64,000 bases of DNA. It comes from Cucumis sativus (taxonomy: Eukaryota; Streptophyta; Magnoliopsida; Cucurbitales; Cucurbitaceae). The stretch is taken from positions 11,452,723 through 11,516,722 of the forward strand of contig NC_026655.2 in assembly GCF_000004075.3 (NCBI RefSeq). The letters are read 5' to 3'. The notes under the pieces were generated by a model, which was not told where the DNA came from, did not search any database, and saw nothing but the letters and a program-made list of their open reading frames with translations. The position numbers were made by a program, and so were the translations under genes. The number at the start of each line of letters is the position of its first letter. The stretch's first letter is position 1. This document shows positions 14,401 to 23,486 of the stretch, in pieces.

Positions 14401-17400
14401 TGGGCGGAATGTGGATGGAGATTTATGATTGAAAAAGGTTCTTTATCGAAGGATATCACTGTCAGTAAACATTCCTTTAAAATGGGTGAATGGGTTCCTG
14501 AATCAAAGGCCCATGAAGCAGGAGATCATTGACAGTCTATTTTTAATGTGTGTATATTGATGAGAGATGGGACAAAGTCAATCTAGGCAATGGGCGTAAA
14601 ATGTTTTGGAAGGGTGTTTTGGTGGATTAGTCCGAGAACCAGAGGAGGCTCGAAAAAACCAGAAGAAGTCCAAAAATCACATGAAAGATTTCCTTCTTGG
14701 ACTCTTGGATCATGACTTTATCCGAGCTGCAATTTTGATGAATTTTTAGGGCTGCACATTTGGTGGAATCATTCAAACCCCTAGTGTTCCAGGAGACAAT
14801 CTTCATGATTGCTGGGATGGCTGCACTTCGAAATTAAGCCAAAATAATTCTGTGATCATGGACTGGAGAACAAATCTTTTGGCAGAGGGGGGAATTCTAC
14901 GAGAAGCTCTCATCATTAAACAAAGAATTAAGGTCCATCCCTTCAATTTCTGAGTCTAATTTAAGGTCACCCTCGCTGGTGGTTTTGGCTGAATCTTCAC
15001 TACTAACACTGATAGGAGAGGAAATTTCAAGCTGGTTCTTGAGAGAAAAATCATCTTTGCAAGGGGAACCTTGTAGAAACGATGCCTTTGAGTTAGAGAT
15101 GGAGGATTTAGAAAAATTGACACTTTGGTGAAGAAGCAACGTTTACTGACCTAATGAAGCATTCAGGTACCTAAACTTTGGAGCTGGTTATTGGCAGAAA
15201 CAGATCCAGGTTCTGGTTCTTTTTCCCCTTTAGACAAAGATATTTATCTGTGGCCTTTGGAAATTGAGGTGTCTCAAAAGAGTTGATGTGCCGATGTTGA
15301 TTCTGTTGTTTGGGACTCTAAGGGCCTGTTTGATATCCTTATCCCTAAAGGATTTTGGACAAACCTCAAGAACTCAACCTATTAGCAAATCAATCTGGGT
15401 TGTCACTTGTCACAAGAGAGCAAGCATGGGAATGATGGAAGTGTGGCACCCTTTTGTCTTTGCAAACAACTGGTGGTAGAGTTGAGGAAGTCAATGCTTA
15501 TGAAGAAGCTTCTATGGTATTTCAAATGCATATCTTTGGAAGAAGATTTTCTTGTTTCTAGGAGATTTGTGCTAGCTTTTCCTATGCACTATACCTGGAG
15601 AGTTGATCATTCTTCTTCCTAGTTTCATGTAGCTAATTCTGACTTGTTAGAGAAGTGTGTTCGAGCTCAAGTTCCTTGTTCTGAGAAATTGTCTTCAAAG
15701 TTCAGATAGGTGTCATTTTTCTTCAAAGTATTTTGTGAATCGACGAAGTTTCAATTTACTAGAGATGTTGCTTATCACTCTTCTTCTAAGGATCTCTCTT
15801 GCCCTGATGATTGTGATGTGGACGCTTTTGTTAGTGAATAGTGAAGAATTAGATTTTCATCAGTTGAACCAAATTCCCGATCGACTGTTTTCAGTAGAGT
15901 ATATAGGGAAAGTTTTTGACTTATTGTTCCATAGGATTTTAGAAGAGCAGTTTGTTCAAGATATAAGGTTGAATTTATCTCCTTTGTCTCTCTCTGAGAT
16001 TCTATCCCATATTTTCTTCAATTGTAGAAGCTCGTCGTCTTCAGTTGGGTGAGTGTTAAATTTGTCCTCGGTTTAAAGGAATGCTCCTTTGCCCTCTGAT
16101 TCGGTGTAGTCTTTTTGGGTTGAAGCTACCCTCTACAGGATTATTTTATTAAAGATGGACAAAGTTTGTCGTTGATATGTTGGCCCTTTTTTCTTCAATA
16201 TTCTGTTTGCTTTTTTCAAGCTTAGGTAGCACTCAAGATTTCTGGTAAAGCTTAGTTTGAAAGAATTCAACGGTCTTTACAGGATAAGTTTCTTCATTAG
16301 ATTCCTTGCTTTGATTTAGTTCTGGTTCAAGCCTCTTCACATTATATCTGAATTGATTATTTCTCCTAGGTTCTTTTCTTCTTTCTTTCTACTTATAATT
16401 GATTTTTTGCTTTTGGTTTCCCTGTACTTTTATCCTTACTCTCTTTCATTTTATTGATAACAAGTTTCGTTTTCAAAAAAAAATGATAACATGCTCATGA
16501 ATTGTAATACTTTTTTCTGCAGGTCGCTGTCGATATGTGTGGATCTTGCAAAACAGCTGGTCACTGGTTTGCTGAGTGTTCTTGCAAGCTGTGGAAGCGT
16601 CAGAATATCCTTCTCCGATAGAACTCCCGAGAAGGTAGTATTGAGTAAAAAATTCTTAGCAATGTCCAGATGTGACCTTTCTTACACGATAGTTTGTTTT
16701 TTACTTGACAGGTGTATAATGTTGTTGTGAAAGAGCTTGGGGATAATCCAAAAGTTTACATCTGGGATAGACAAGGTTCATTTACTATGAAATGAGTTTA
16801 ATAAGTTTGTCTGTAGTTTTGAAGTGTTGTCATATTTGCAAATTTAATTCAGTAATTCAATATTAACATTTGTCAGAACCAAATCCGCACATGGGCCATT
16901 TAGCTTGGGCAGATGCATTTGTTGTAACAGCAGATTCAGTTAGCATGATAAGTGAGGTTTGCAGTACTGGGTATGATCGTCCGTCTCATGATTAACCCCC
17001 TGGTTTCATTTTTTAGTGGTTTTGTCCCAGTGTTTATACCCTGTTTTTTCTTTTGATAATTTCTGTGTTATTATTGCAGGAAGCCTGTCTATGTCATTGG
17101 AACTGAGCGCTGTAAGTGGAAGTATTCAGCGTTCCATAAATCCTTGAAGGAGAGAGGAGTCATCCGCCCATTTACAGGGACTGAGGATGTGAGTATTTTT
17201 TTCTTTCTTTTCATGTTGCTTTACATACTCTGACCACAGTGATACACATCTTTTGATGTTTTTTTCTTCTCTTTGAATGTGTGATCTAATTAACTCAATG
17301 TCGCAAAATTAAATGCTAACTTGTAGTGTGGAAGGAATATTCTGAATTTATCTCATCTTATTGTTATTGCTTGGCTTTGACGAAGGACACCTCTCCTTAA

Positions 17401-18323
17401 GTTTTTCCTTTCTAATTCATAGTGTTTACAGGGGTGATACACCATTGAGTACGAGGAGGAATATTAAACAAAAATCTAATTCTTTATGGGCTTCGAATTC
17501 AAAACTTTTCTGTAAATTTCGGCAGTGATTGATTGGTCCCCTTTTCTATAGGGTGTGCCTTTCATGGTTTTGTTCTGGTCTTTTTTATGTCCTTGTATTC
17601 TTTTACTTTTTCTCTGTGAAAGTTTCTGTTAAGTTTACCTAATTCGTGCCGTTTTGGTGAAAATGATAGATAAGGATGGAATAAAATAAAATGAAGAAAT
17701 TGCATAAAAATACGCCCTGATTTCAGAACTAAAATAAAATAACCTCTCACGTTAATTCCAGTATTCAGGAAAATTGGTCCAGTCAGATTCTATTTGCATT
17801 TACACATTTTAGGGTTTGTTCAGTTCTTTCTCTCCTTCAAAACTTTGCAACTCTTCAGTTGAGTTAGTCGTTTTTCTTGGAGGGGATGGACGAGAAAGAT
17901 TATGATGGTTCTCTGTCATTTAGTTCCGGTTTTATATCTTCTTGAAATTCTTTTCAGTGTACTGCTGGAAACCTATGGATATGATACTATTTTAAATTTT
18001 TATTCCAAATCTTATGTGTCCTTTTCAATATAATTTATAGTGTTTGCCTATTCTGTTCTTTCTGCTTGACTGACCTTGAAGTTGAAAAGAATATCTTTAT
18101 GTCTGCCTTTTCTGTTTGATGGTAAATAAAAGTTCACCGGTCATGACAACACTTCACATCTCTTCTGATGTTGATCTATGGATGTCTGATCCTCCTTTCA
18201 TGTACTCTATTTAACATTTCAGATCTCAGAGAGCTGGAGTTATCCTCCGCTGAACGACACGGCCGAAGCAGCTACTCGAGTGAGGAAGAACTAGCCAAGC
18301 GTGGCTGGGGAATACGGCCATAG
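5423..18323 (+). CDS. ELM1: ELM1-like mitochondrial fission protein, ten exons, three frameshifts
   Basis: Coding exons: 5423-5605, 5853-6091, 6175-6270, 12876-13025, 13128-13254, 16523-16634, 16712-16775, 16877-16970, 17080-17188, 18223-18323. All have GT-AG borders and matching phases. The product matches Arabidopsis ELM1 (DUF1022 family) from end to end: RRAVVIGNG and ENQCIGL near the start, WLHWLP, QHP-LHLNRFDLVITPHHDYY, GALHQIDFA, PNPHMGHLAWADAFVVTADS, and SWSYPPLNDTAEAATRVR at the end. ELM1 sits on the outer face of mitochondria and recruits the dynamin DRP3A for fission. Three exons each lack one base relative to the conserved frame: near 6203 (exon 3), 16537 (exon 6) and 18288 (exon 10, giving TAG at 18292). 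In each case a GG appears as a single G. Read literally, the protein stops in exon 3. Codon-level conservation elsewhere argues for a working gene with sequence errors, but a recent pseudogene is not excluded. Introns 3 (6.6 kb) and 5 (3.3 kb) are swollen by LINE fragments. Confidence 0.85.
7140..9130 (-). mobile_element. LINE (non-LTR retrotransposon) fragment, antisense in ELM1 intron 3
   Basis: On the minus strand an APE-type endonuclease begins near 8690 with SWNARGFSDREKRALIERE and continues with HNPSIVILQETN. Further on are WIVGGNYNVSRWRHEKSKG (about 8290-8230) and NSNLIDLPHQ, typical of the endonuclease middle. Near 7330 comes NKSPGPDGFTVEF, the entry of the reverse transcriptase. Frames are interrupted by stops and shifts, so it is dead. 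The RT core and the 3' end are missing. Sequence upstream on the same strand (8690-9100) may be the end of ORF1. Confidence 0.8.
8058..8145. repeat. 44-bp tandem duplication inside the LINE
   Basis: Two adjacent copies beginning TAGACTCATGGTGGGGTTGT occur at 8058-8101 and 8102-8145 and appear identical. The duplicated piece lies in the endonuclease part of the minus-strand LINE, so the duplication arose within the relic or its immediate source copy. Confidence 0.85.
9870..11046 (+). mobile_element. LINE-related fragment with 3' tail (plus strand)
   Basis: The acidic reading frame at about 10031-10327 (FSVSSVEDD, DLNGLF) resembles in style a frame at 14897-15139 in intron 5, which I take to be LINE ORF1. 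The segment ends in TTATTATCATTAATAAAGAG followed by a T/A-rich run to about 11046. That looks like the 3' end and degenerate poly(A) of the same LINE group. Stops are frequent. The left border is uncertain. Confidence 0.45.
11047..12376 (+). mobile_element. LINE 3' portion (RT C-terminus and zf-RVT) on the plus strand
   Basis: Broken frames read NKAFLAKW, then HIFGKITGWVKDLFVVLPRLYHL (about 11480-11560), FSHALFDRETVDVV, and near 11830 RKLRFFTWQVLHSRIGTLDR. The last is the RNase H/zinc-knuckle (zf-RVT) module found at the C-terminus of plant L1-type LINEs. It ends near 12368-12376 in an A-run. It is opposite in orientation to the LINE at 7140-9130, so at least two insertions are present in this intron. 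Confidence 0.78.
13456..13524. repeat. Short tandem repeat, about 29-bp unit
   Basis: Two full and one partial copy of a unit beginning GAGTAGATTCTTACCAAAAA start at about 13456, 13485 and 13515. They lie in ELM1 intron 5, just before LINE-derived sequence. Confidence 0.75.
13830..14170 (+). mobile_element. LINE reverse-transcriptase fragment in ELM1 intron 5
   Basis: A plus-strand frame reads NQSAFVQERQILDSIFIAN followed by a broken continuation with LHFKKSLRYGG and VERWIKWIK. This matches the plant LINE RT block NQ-AFV-GRQI-DA--IANE ... LDFEKAYD-V-W. Stops and shifts show it is inactive. Reverse-strand fragments follow immediately (14897-15139), so the region is a mosaic. Confidence 0.7.
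14897..15139 (-). mobile_element. Probable LINE ORF1 remnant (minus strand)
   Basis: An open frame of about 80 codons, Ser/Asp/Glu-rich (SPISVSSEDSAK, GMDLNSLFNDES), resembles in composition and short motifs the plus-strand frame at 10031-10327. I read both as ORF1 linker sequence of one LINE family in opposite orientations. No domain can be named from the sequence alone. Confidence 0.4.
15290..16482 (+). mobile_element. LINE-derived segment ending in poly(A), plus strand
   Basis: This low-complexity, T-rich segment with many stops ends in TTATTGATAACAAGTTTCG followed by TTTTC and nine A's at about 16474-16482. It resembles the 3' end at 11046. It stops only 40 bp before ELM1 exon 6 (16523), so it lies directly next to the branch-point region of that intron. 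Confidence 0.4.
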
Positions 18324-19360
18324 CCATAGGAAGCACAAAGTAGGCTCCAATTGTCAAAAAGGAAAAAAAAGGGGGCCCTTTCATCGTTTGAGCATTACTT
18401 TTGTACAATGGTGCACATAGGAACAGAGAATTACAAGCATTAACAGTTTAAAATCCAATTTTTGGACGAAATTTGAAAGAAGAAATAATGAAGCTAGCAG
18501 CAGCTGTTTGTTAGTGCGGCTTGTATTATAGGCAGAGGCTTTTGGTTGCTCTTTACCACAGATCTGGCGGTTCTTAGATTTTGTTGAGGATAATTTTTAT
18601 ACCGTACGGTGGAATATAAACTTGTAAATTTTTTCATTTTATTGAGAAAAATAAGTGAAGGTTTAAATTATTTTGTCGCTAGCCACTGTTGGAAAGAACA
18701 GATATGTGTATAATTTGTTGAATGAGTTTGACAGGTGGTTCATGGTTTATTAATTGAGCTTTGAACTTTGTGGGAATAGTGTAGTGACGCTATGCCAAGA
18801 GAAGCCTTAATTTTTTTCGTTCCTTTCTTGATCAAGTTGTTTCATTACATTAGGAGTCCAAATGATTTGTTTTACCTCTGTTTTTACCCTAACTTTCAAT
18901 TCTATCTTTTAGGCACATGAAATCTACAAAATCATGAATTAAACAATAACAATTTCAAGTTAATTTGAGCGAGATAACACACATTGTTGCCTTCAAATTA
19001 TTCCTAACTTAATACTTGATCATCCTCAATCAAGGCATAAACATAAGCCCAAGCAAGATATTGCTCAGCTACAATAATAACCCTAATCTCTATTCGTTCC
19101 GAGAACATTGTTTGCAAGAAAAACAAATCAAGTGCAAAGTCCACATGGCAAGATTGTAACAAATCAAGGGTTGTAACTAATTATGCATGTGCATATATAT
19201 ATATATATAGAGAGAGATCTTAATTGCATGCTCAATCTATGCTTATTCTGTGAGTATTGTGACTCAGTTTATGACTTTTTGGACGGTGGATCATTGGGTT
19301 TGAGTAGAACAAATCCTATGCTATCCAAAAGTTGACTTGGATTTGGGATCTTATATAAAG
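18324..19360. other. ELM1 3' UTR and intergenic DNA
   Basis: The first 300-400 bases should be ELM1 3' UTR. Beyond that I see AT-rich sequence, a (TA)n tract at 19194-19208 followed by GAGAGAGA, and no supportable frame. Confidence 0.45.
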
Positions 19361-19364
19361 ATCA

Positions 19365-19815
19365 TGATCATACAAATGTTGAATGTTTATCAGATGTCAA
19401 TTGGATTGGATCTTAAGAAGATAGGAGATCAACTCTGGATTTTGTGTTTTTTAAGGAGAGAACTTAGTGACATGAAAGAAGAAAAAACAAGATCTAATGT
19501 CACGTTTGAGTGTTGAGTCAGAATATAGATTGATGGTGTAATCTATGTTTGAAATAGTGTGGATACACCAACCCTTATCTAAGATGAGCTTTGATGTAAC
19601 TATGCTAGCTAAATTATGATGTGATAATCAAATTACTCTTTACACTGCATTCAACCAAGTATTTCATGAATGAATTAAATATATTGAAGGGTAATGTCAT
19701 TTTGGTCGAAAGAAAATATAGGAAGATTTGATATTTCCGGTGTATTTAAAGACTAAAGAACAATTAGAAGATATCCTTACCAAAGTAGTAAACGGAGCAT
19801 GAATAAACTATTTGT
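19365..19815 (+). mobile_element. Ty1/copia RNase H relic
   Basis: A plus-strand translation with stops and one or more shifts gives HDHTNVECLSDVNWIGS (compare the copia YSDADWAGS block), RRSTLDFVFF, SVESEYRLM (compare S-AEAEY), CDNQITLYTAFNQVFHE, and a terminal KTKEQLEDILTK. These are the successive motifs of copia RNase H in the right order, so the family is secure although the copy is dead. A possible polypurine tract and LTR start (CCACGAGGGGG|TGTGATA) lies at about 20133-20150. I cannot define a complete LTR before the gap. Confidence 0.75.
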
Positions 19816-21007
19816 GCAACAAACTGGAAATGATTTGCATATTTGCCACAACTTAACGGGATACAAACTACAACATTTGTATTCATATTTATATTATGTA
19901 TAGTTGTTCTTTATTGTAATTTTATATTCCCTAGGTTTTCTTAGTTGCCTATATATATATATCTTTACACTTCATTTTTATAAAAGTCACTATCTAAATG
20001 GCTTACACTACGATTTTGAAGTTATTTCTAAGTTTAAAGATTTTCGCTGACAAATGTTTATGTTTTCAAGTAAAGGTAGCTAAAATTGTTTGGAGTTGAA
20101 TGATTTCAGTTGACGTACTCCACCTTTTGAATCCACGAGGGGGTGTGATAAATAGTTACAGTAACTAAGGTAGAAATACTAAAAATAGCAACTTGTTAAA
20201 ATAGGCTTTGATTGTGAAAGGCTTTATGCTCTTTTGAGATGTAAGACACAATTGGCATTATTTCAAATAATAAAATAAAAAGCTACCCCTTTGAATTTTG
20301 TCATTTGAAGAAGTTTTTTTTGGCTATAAATGTTCATCTTCTTTCTGGGATGGACTCAAGAAAAAGGTACCACACTTCACAAGCTACCACTTCTCTTGGC
20401 CTTCAACTTCTTACCAAAAACCTCAAGGATCTTGCTTGTTTTCGTTATGCTTTGTGACCTTTTTTTTGAGAGATTTAATATTTTAGTTCTAATTATGCAA
20501 CTAACCTAGGTGACAAGATTAAGCACATGCAATAAAAGGTTGTTGTGTACAAGTTTTTTCTCTCTTGTCCAAGTATAAGTAAAAGAGAAGTTTCCTGAGT
20601 GAATCAACAGGTGTGTAGTGAAAGGGGAATGATGGTGGAATATTGTGCATGTTGTTTGTAACACCTCAGGCCTAAGATTCGAACAAGGATTTGGAATTCG
20701 AATCTCCGAATTGCTCCAAGCTAAGCACACTTAACTTTAGAGTTCCTATAATCATGCTACCGAAAAGGAAGGTGTAGTTTGTTGGTATAGGTATTAACTT
20801 TTAATTCTTTTAAGTCTTTCTTAACATTACTTTCATGTTCTTAGGATTCCTCTCATTCAGATGTGATATCGATTCATACATGTCTCCCTCCTAATCTCGA
20901 GCGTTACATTTTGAACTAATTTTGTTGAAGATTGTGATTAGTAAAGAAAAGTTCTTTAAATTACTACATGAGAAACTGTAATCCTTAAGGGGATACAAAC
21001 TATTTAA
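19816..21007. other. Copia 3' flank and intergenic DNA up to the gap
   Basis: About 1.2 kb with a (TA)n run near 19951-19962 and the possible polypurine tract near 20133-20143. The rest has no recognisable frame. It may include LTR sequence of the copia relic. Confidence 0.35.
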
Positions 21008-21507
21008 NNNNNNNNNNNNNNNNNNNNNNNNNNNNNNNNNNNNNNNNNNNNNNNNNNNNNNNNNNNNNNNNNNNNNNNNNNNNNNNNNNNNNNNNNNNNN
21101 NNNNNNNNNNNNNNNNNNNNNNNNNNNNNNNNNNNNNNNNNNNNNNNNNNNNNNNNNNNNNNNNNNNNNNNNNNNNNNNNNNNNNNNNNNNNNNNNNNNN
21201 NNNNNNNNNNNNNNNNNNNNNNNNNNNNNNNNNNNNNNNNNNNNNNNNNNNNNNNNNNNNNNNNNNNNNNNNNNNNNNNNNNNNNNNNNNNNNNNNNNNN
21301 NNNNNNNNNNNNNNNNNNNNNNNNNNNNNNNNNNNNNNNNNNNNNNNNNNNNNNNNNNNNNNNNNNNNNNNNNNNNNNNNNNNNNNNNNNNNNNNNNNNN
21401 NNNNNNNNNNNNNNNNNNNNNNNNNNNNNNNNNNNNNNNNNNNNNNNNNNNNNNNNNNNNNNNNNNNNNNNNNNNNNNNNNNNNNNNNNNNNNNNNNNNN
21501 NNNNNNN
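21008..21507. other. Assembly gap of 500 N
   Basis: Exactly 500 consecutive N. The round number suggests a scaffolding placeholder rather than a measured length. Any open frame running across it is meaningless. Confidence 0.99.
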
Positions 21508-22241
21508 TGTCTTTGGACCATGTGTTCTCTTCAACTTCAAACAATTGCAAGCTTGTAGGTATTAAGAAGGTTGATCATATCTATCCTAAGCTAGCTTTTG
21601 AGAGACTTGATCATCTATCCTAAGCAATTATAAGTGACTGCAGCCAACATAGCTAAAAAGTAAATGTTACAAACAATTAGATGTGTAGAAAAAGAAATGA
21701 AAAATGTTAAATGAGTATGGCTAATGAAAACGTGGCACATGGCAGCCAACTCAACAAATAATAATAATGACTTAAATTTCTCTATGGTGTCGATGTCAAA
21801 AATATATGCACTAAGTGAGGCAAAGTGGATATTACAAGAACCTCATTAATTAAAAACAAGACTAATCAAAAGAATCTATGTCATCATATCTCTCTTTTTA
21901 ACAAAATTAAAAAAAAAAAAACCATTTAAGGACAAAATAAAGAGAACCACTTATTGATTTACTACAAATTATCAGAAAATAATTAACTTGTAAAAGCAAA
22001 GAAGCCTAACTTTTAACATTTCAGATACAAACACAAATCACTTTACTATTTGGTTTTTATTTTGAAAACCTTAAGAGGCCAAAGAAATAGAATTAAATTT
22101 AAAGTCCATATCCTACATCCCAAAGAGTGTGATGAATACTGTAAAAGAAAAAAATGAGGAGGAAAAAAAGAGTTTTGGACAATTTGGGGTGACCCCACAT
22201 TTCTCTCTCTAAATCCCTACCGTTCAACTCATTCTTTCTTC

Positions 22242-22251
22242 TATATTTATA
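22242..22251 (+). promoter_or_regulatory. Candidate TATA box of NPF7.3
   Basis: TATATTTATA lies 135 bp before the NPF7.3 start codon, after a CT-rich tract. Position and sequence fit a plant TATA box with a 5' leader of roughly 100 nt. No transcript evidence is available. Confidence 0.4.
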
Positions 22252-22385
22252 CACACTTCCGATTTTGTTTAGAGTCTCAAGACTTGTGTCTTTCTTCTGC
22301 AACTATCATCAGCATTACTTCACCAACTTCCCCCATCTCTCTGCTTTGCTCTCTATCCTAAACACTTCAAACATCATATTCATCA

Positions 22386-23451
22386 ATGGCTAATTGCTTG
22401 GAGATTTGCAATGAGGTTGTACCAAATGAAATAAACTTCTTTTTCCTATATATCTTTCTTTTGAGTTTTAAATATGAAGAAGAAGAAGATGATGGAAGAA
22501 GATGATGGAAGAAGATGAAGAAGCACATTTGACAGTGTATTTTGTTTTTTGGGATCAGAATTTGCAGGGTGGGGAGACAAAAGAAGAGAGAGAAGTTTGT
22601 ACTCTTGATGGGACTATTGATTGGCATGGCCAACCTGCTATCAGATCAAAATCTGGAGGATGGTTGCTGGAATCATTATACTCTGTAAGGCCCCAAATCA
22701 TCTCTCTTTTAAACTGTTTCTCTCTCTCACACAAATAAAAAGTGACCTAGTCTCAATCAACTTAGTTCTTTTTTTCTTTTTCCGGGGCAAATTATCAAAT
22801 GTTGCTGCTAGCAAATTCGTAAGATTCAGTCAGCTTAGTTATTTGTTATTTCATTCTTCTTGGAGTAGAAACTTTTGTAGTAAATTTTCCACATTGAGCA
22901 CTTCAAAACCAAGATTCTATTTCTGACTTGTTTTTTTTTTATTAGCTTATGAGAGAGAAGAAGAAGAAGAAGGTGCAGGGGAAATAGCATATAAGTCTAC
23001 AAGGTTATATGTGGGAAGTGGTTTTAGAAAAATCGAGAAGTTTTGGTTGGTGTGGGTGAGTACGTTAGAGGGGAGAGAAATGTTTGTTAAGTTTTTGTTT
23101 GGATTTGAAAAAGATAAGTGGGAGTACATACTAGAGATGTGAAAGAGCTTCTCACCTGATTTTCTTGATACAGAAAAGGATGAGAAAATGAGAAAGAAAT
23201 AGGAATGGCCTTGTTGCTTTACATTTGGCACTATACAATGAGCCAAGTGTTGTAGCCTCCTTGCATGCTACTCTCTCCTCCACCTAATTTCAGGCTACAC
23301 TGTTATCATAATCTTTAGCCCAGAGGAGAAAGAATTAGAGAACCCAAATTGGCATTAGGTAGAGAGAGAAGCAATAACCTATAAATGATGAGAAAGATAT
23401 TTCTTAAGGACTTTGTTATGTTGCCTCAAAGACTCCATGGGACTGGACGAC

Positions 23452-23486
<35 letters not shown>

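Noticed and set aside
20891..21550. Open frames of 170-220 codons on the minus strand
   Set aside because: They consist of the 500 N gap read as unknown residues; there is no coding evidence.
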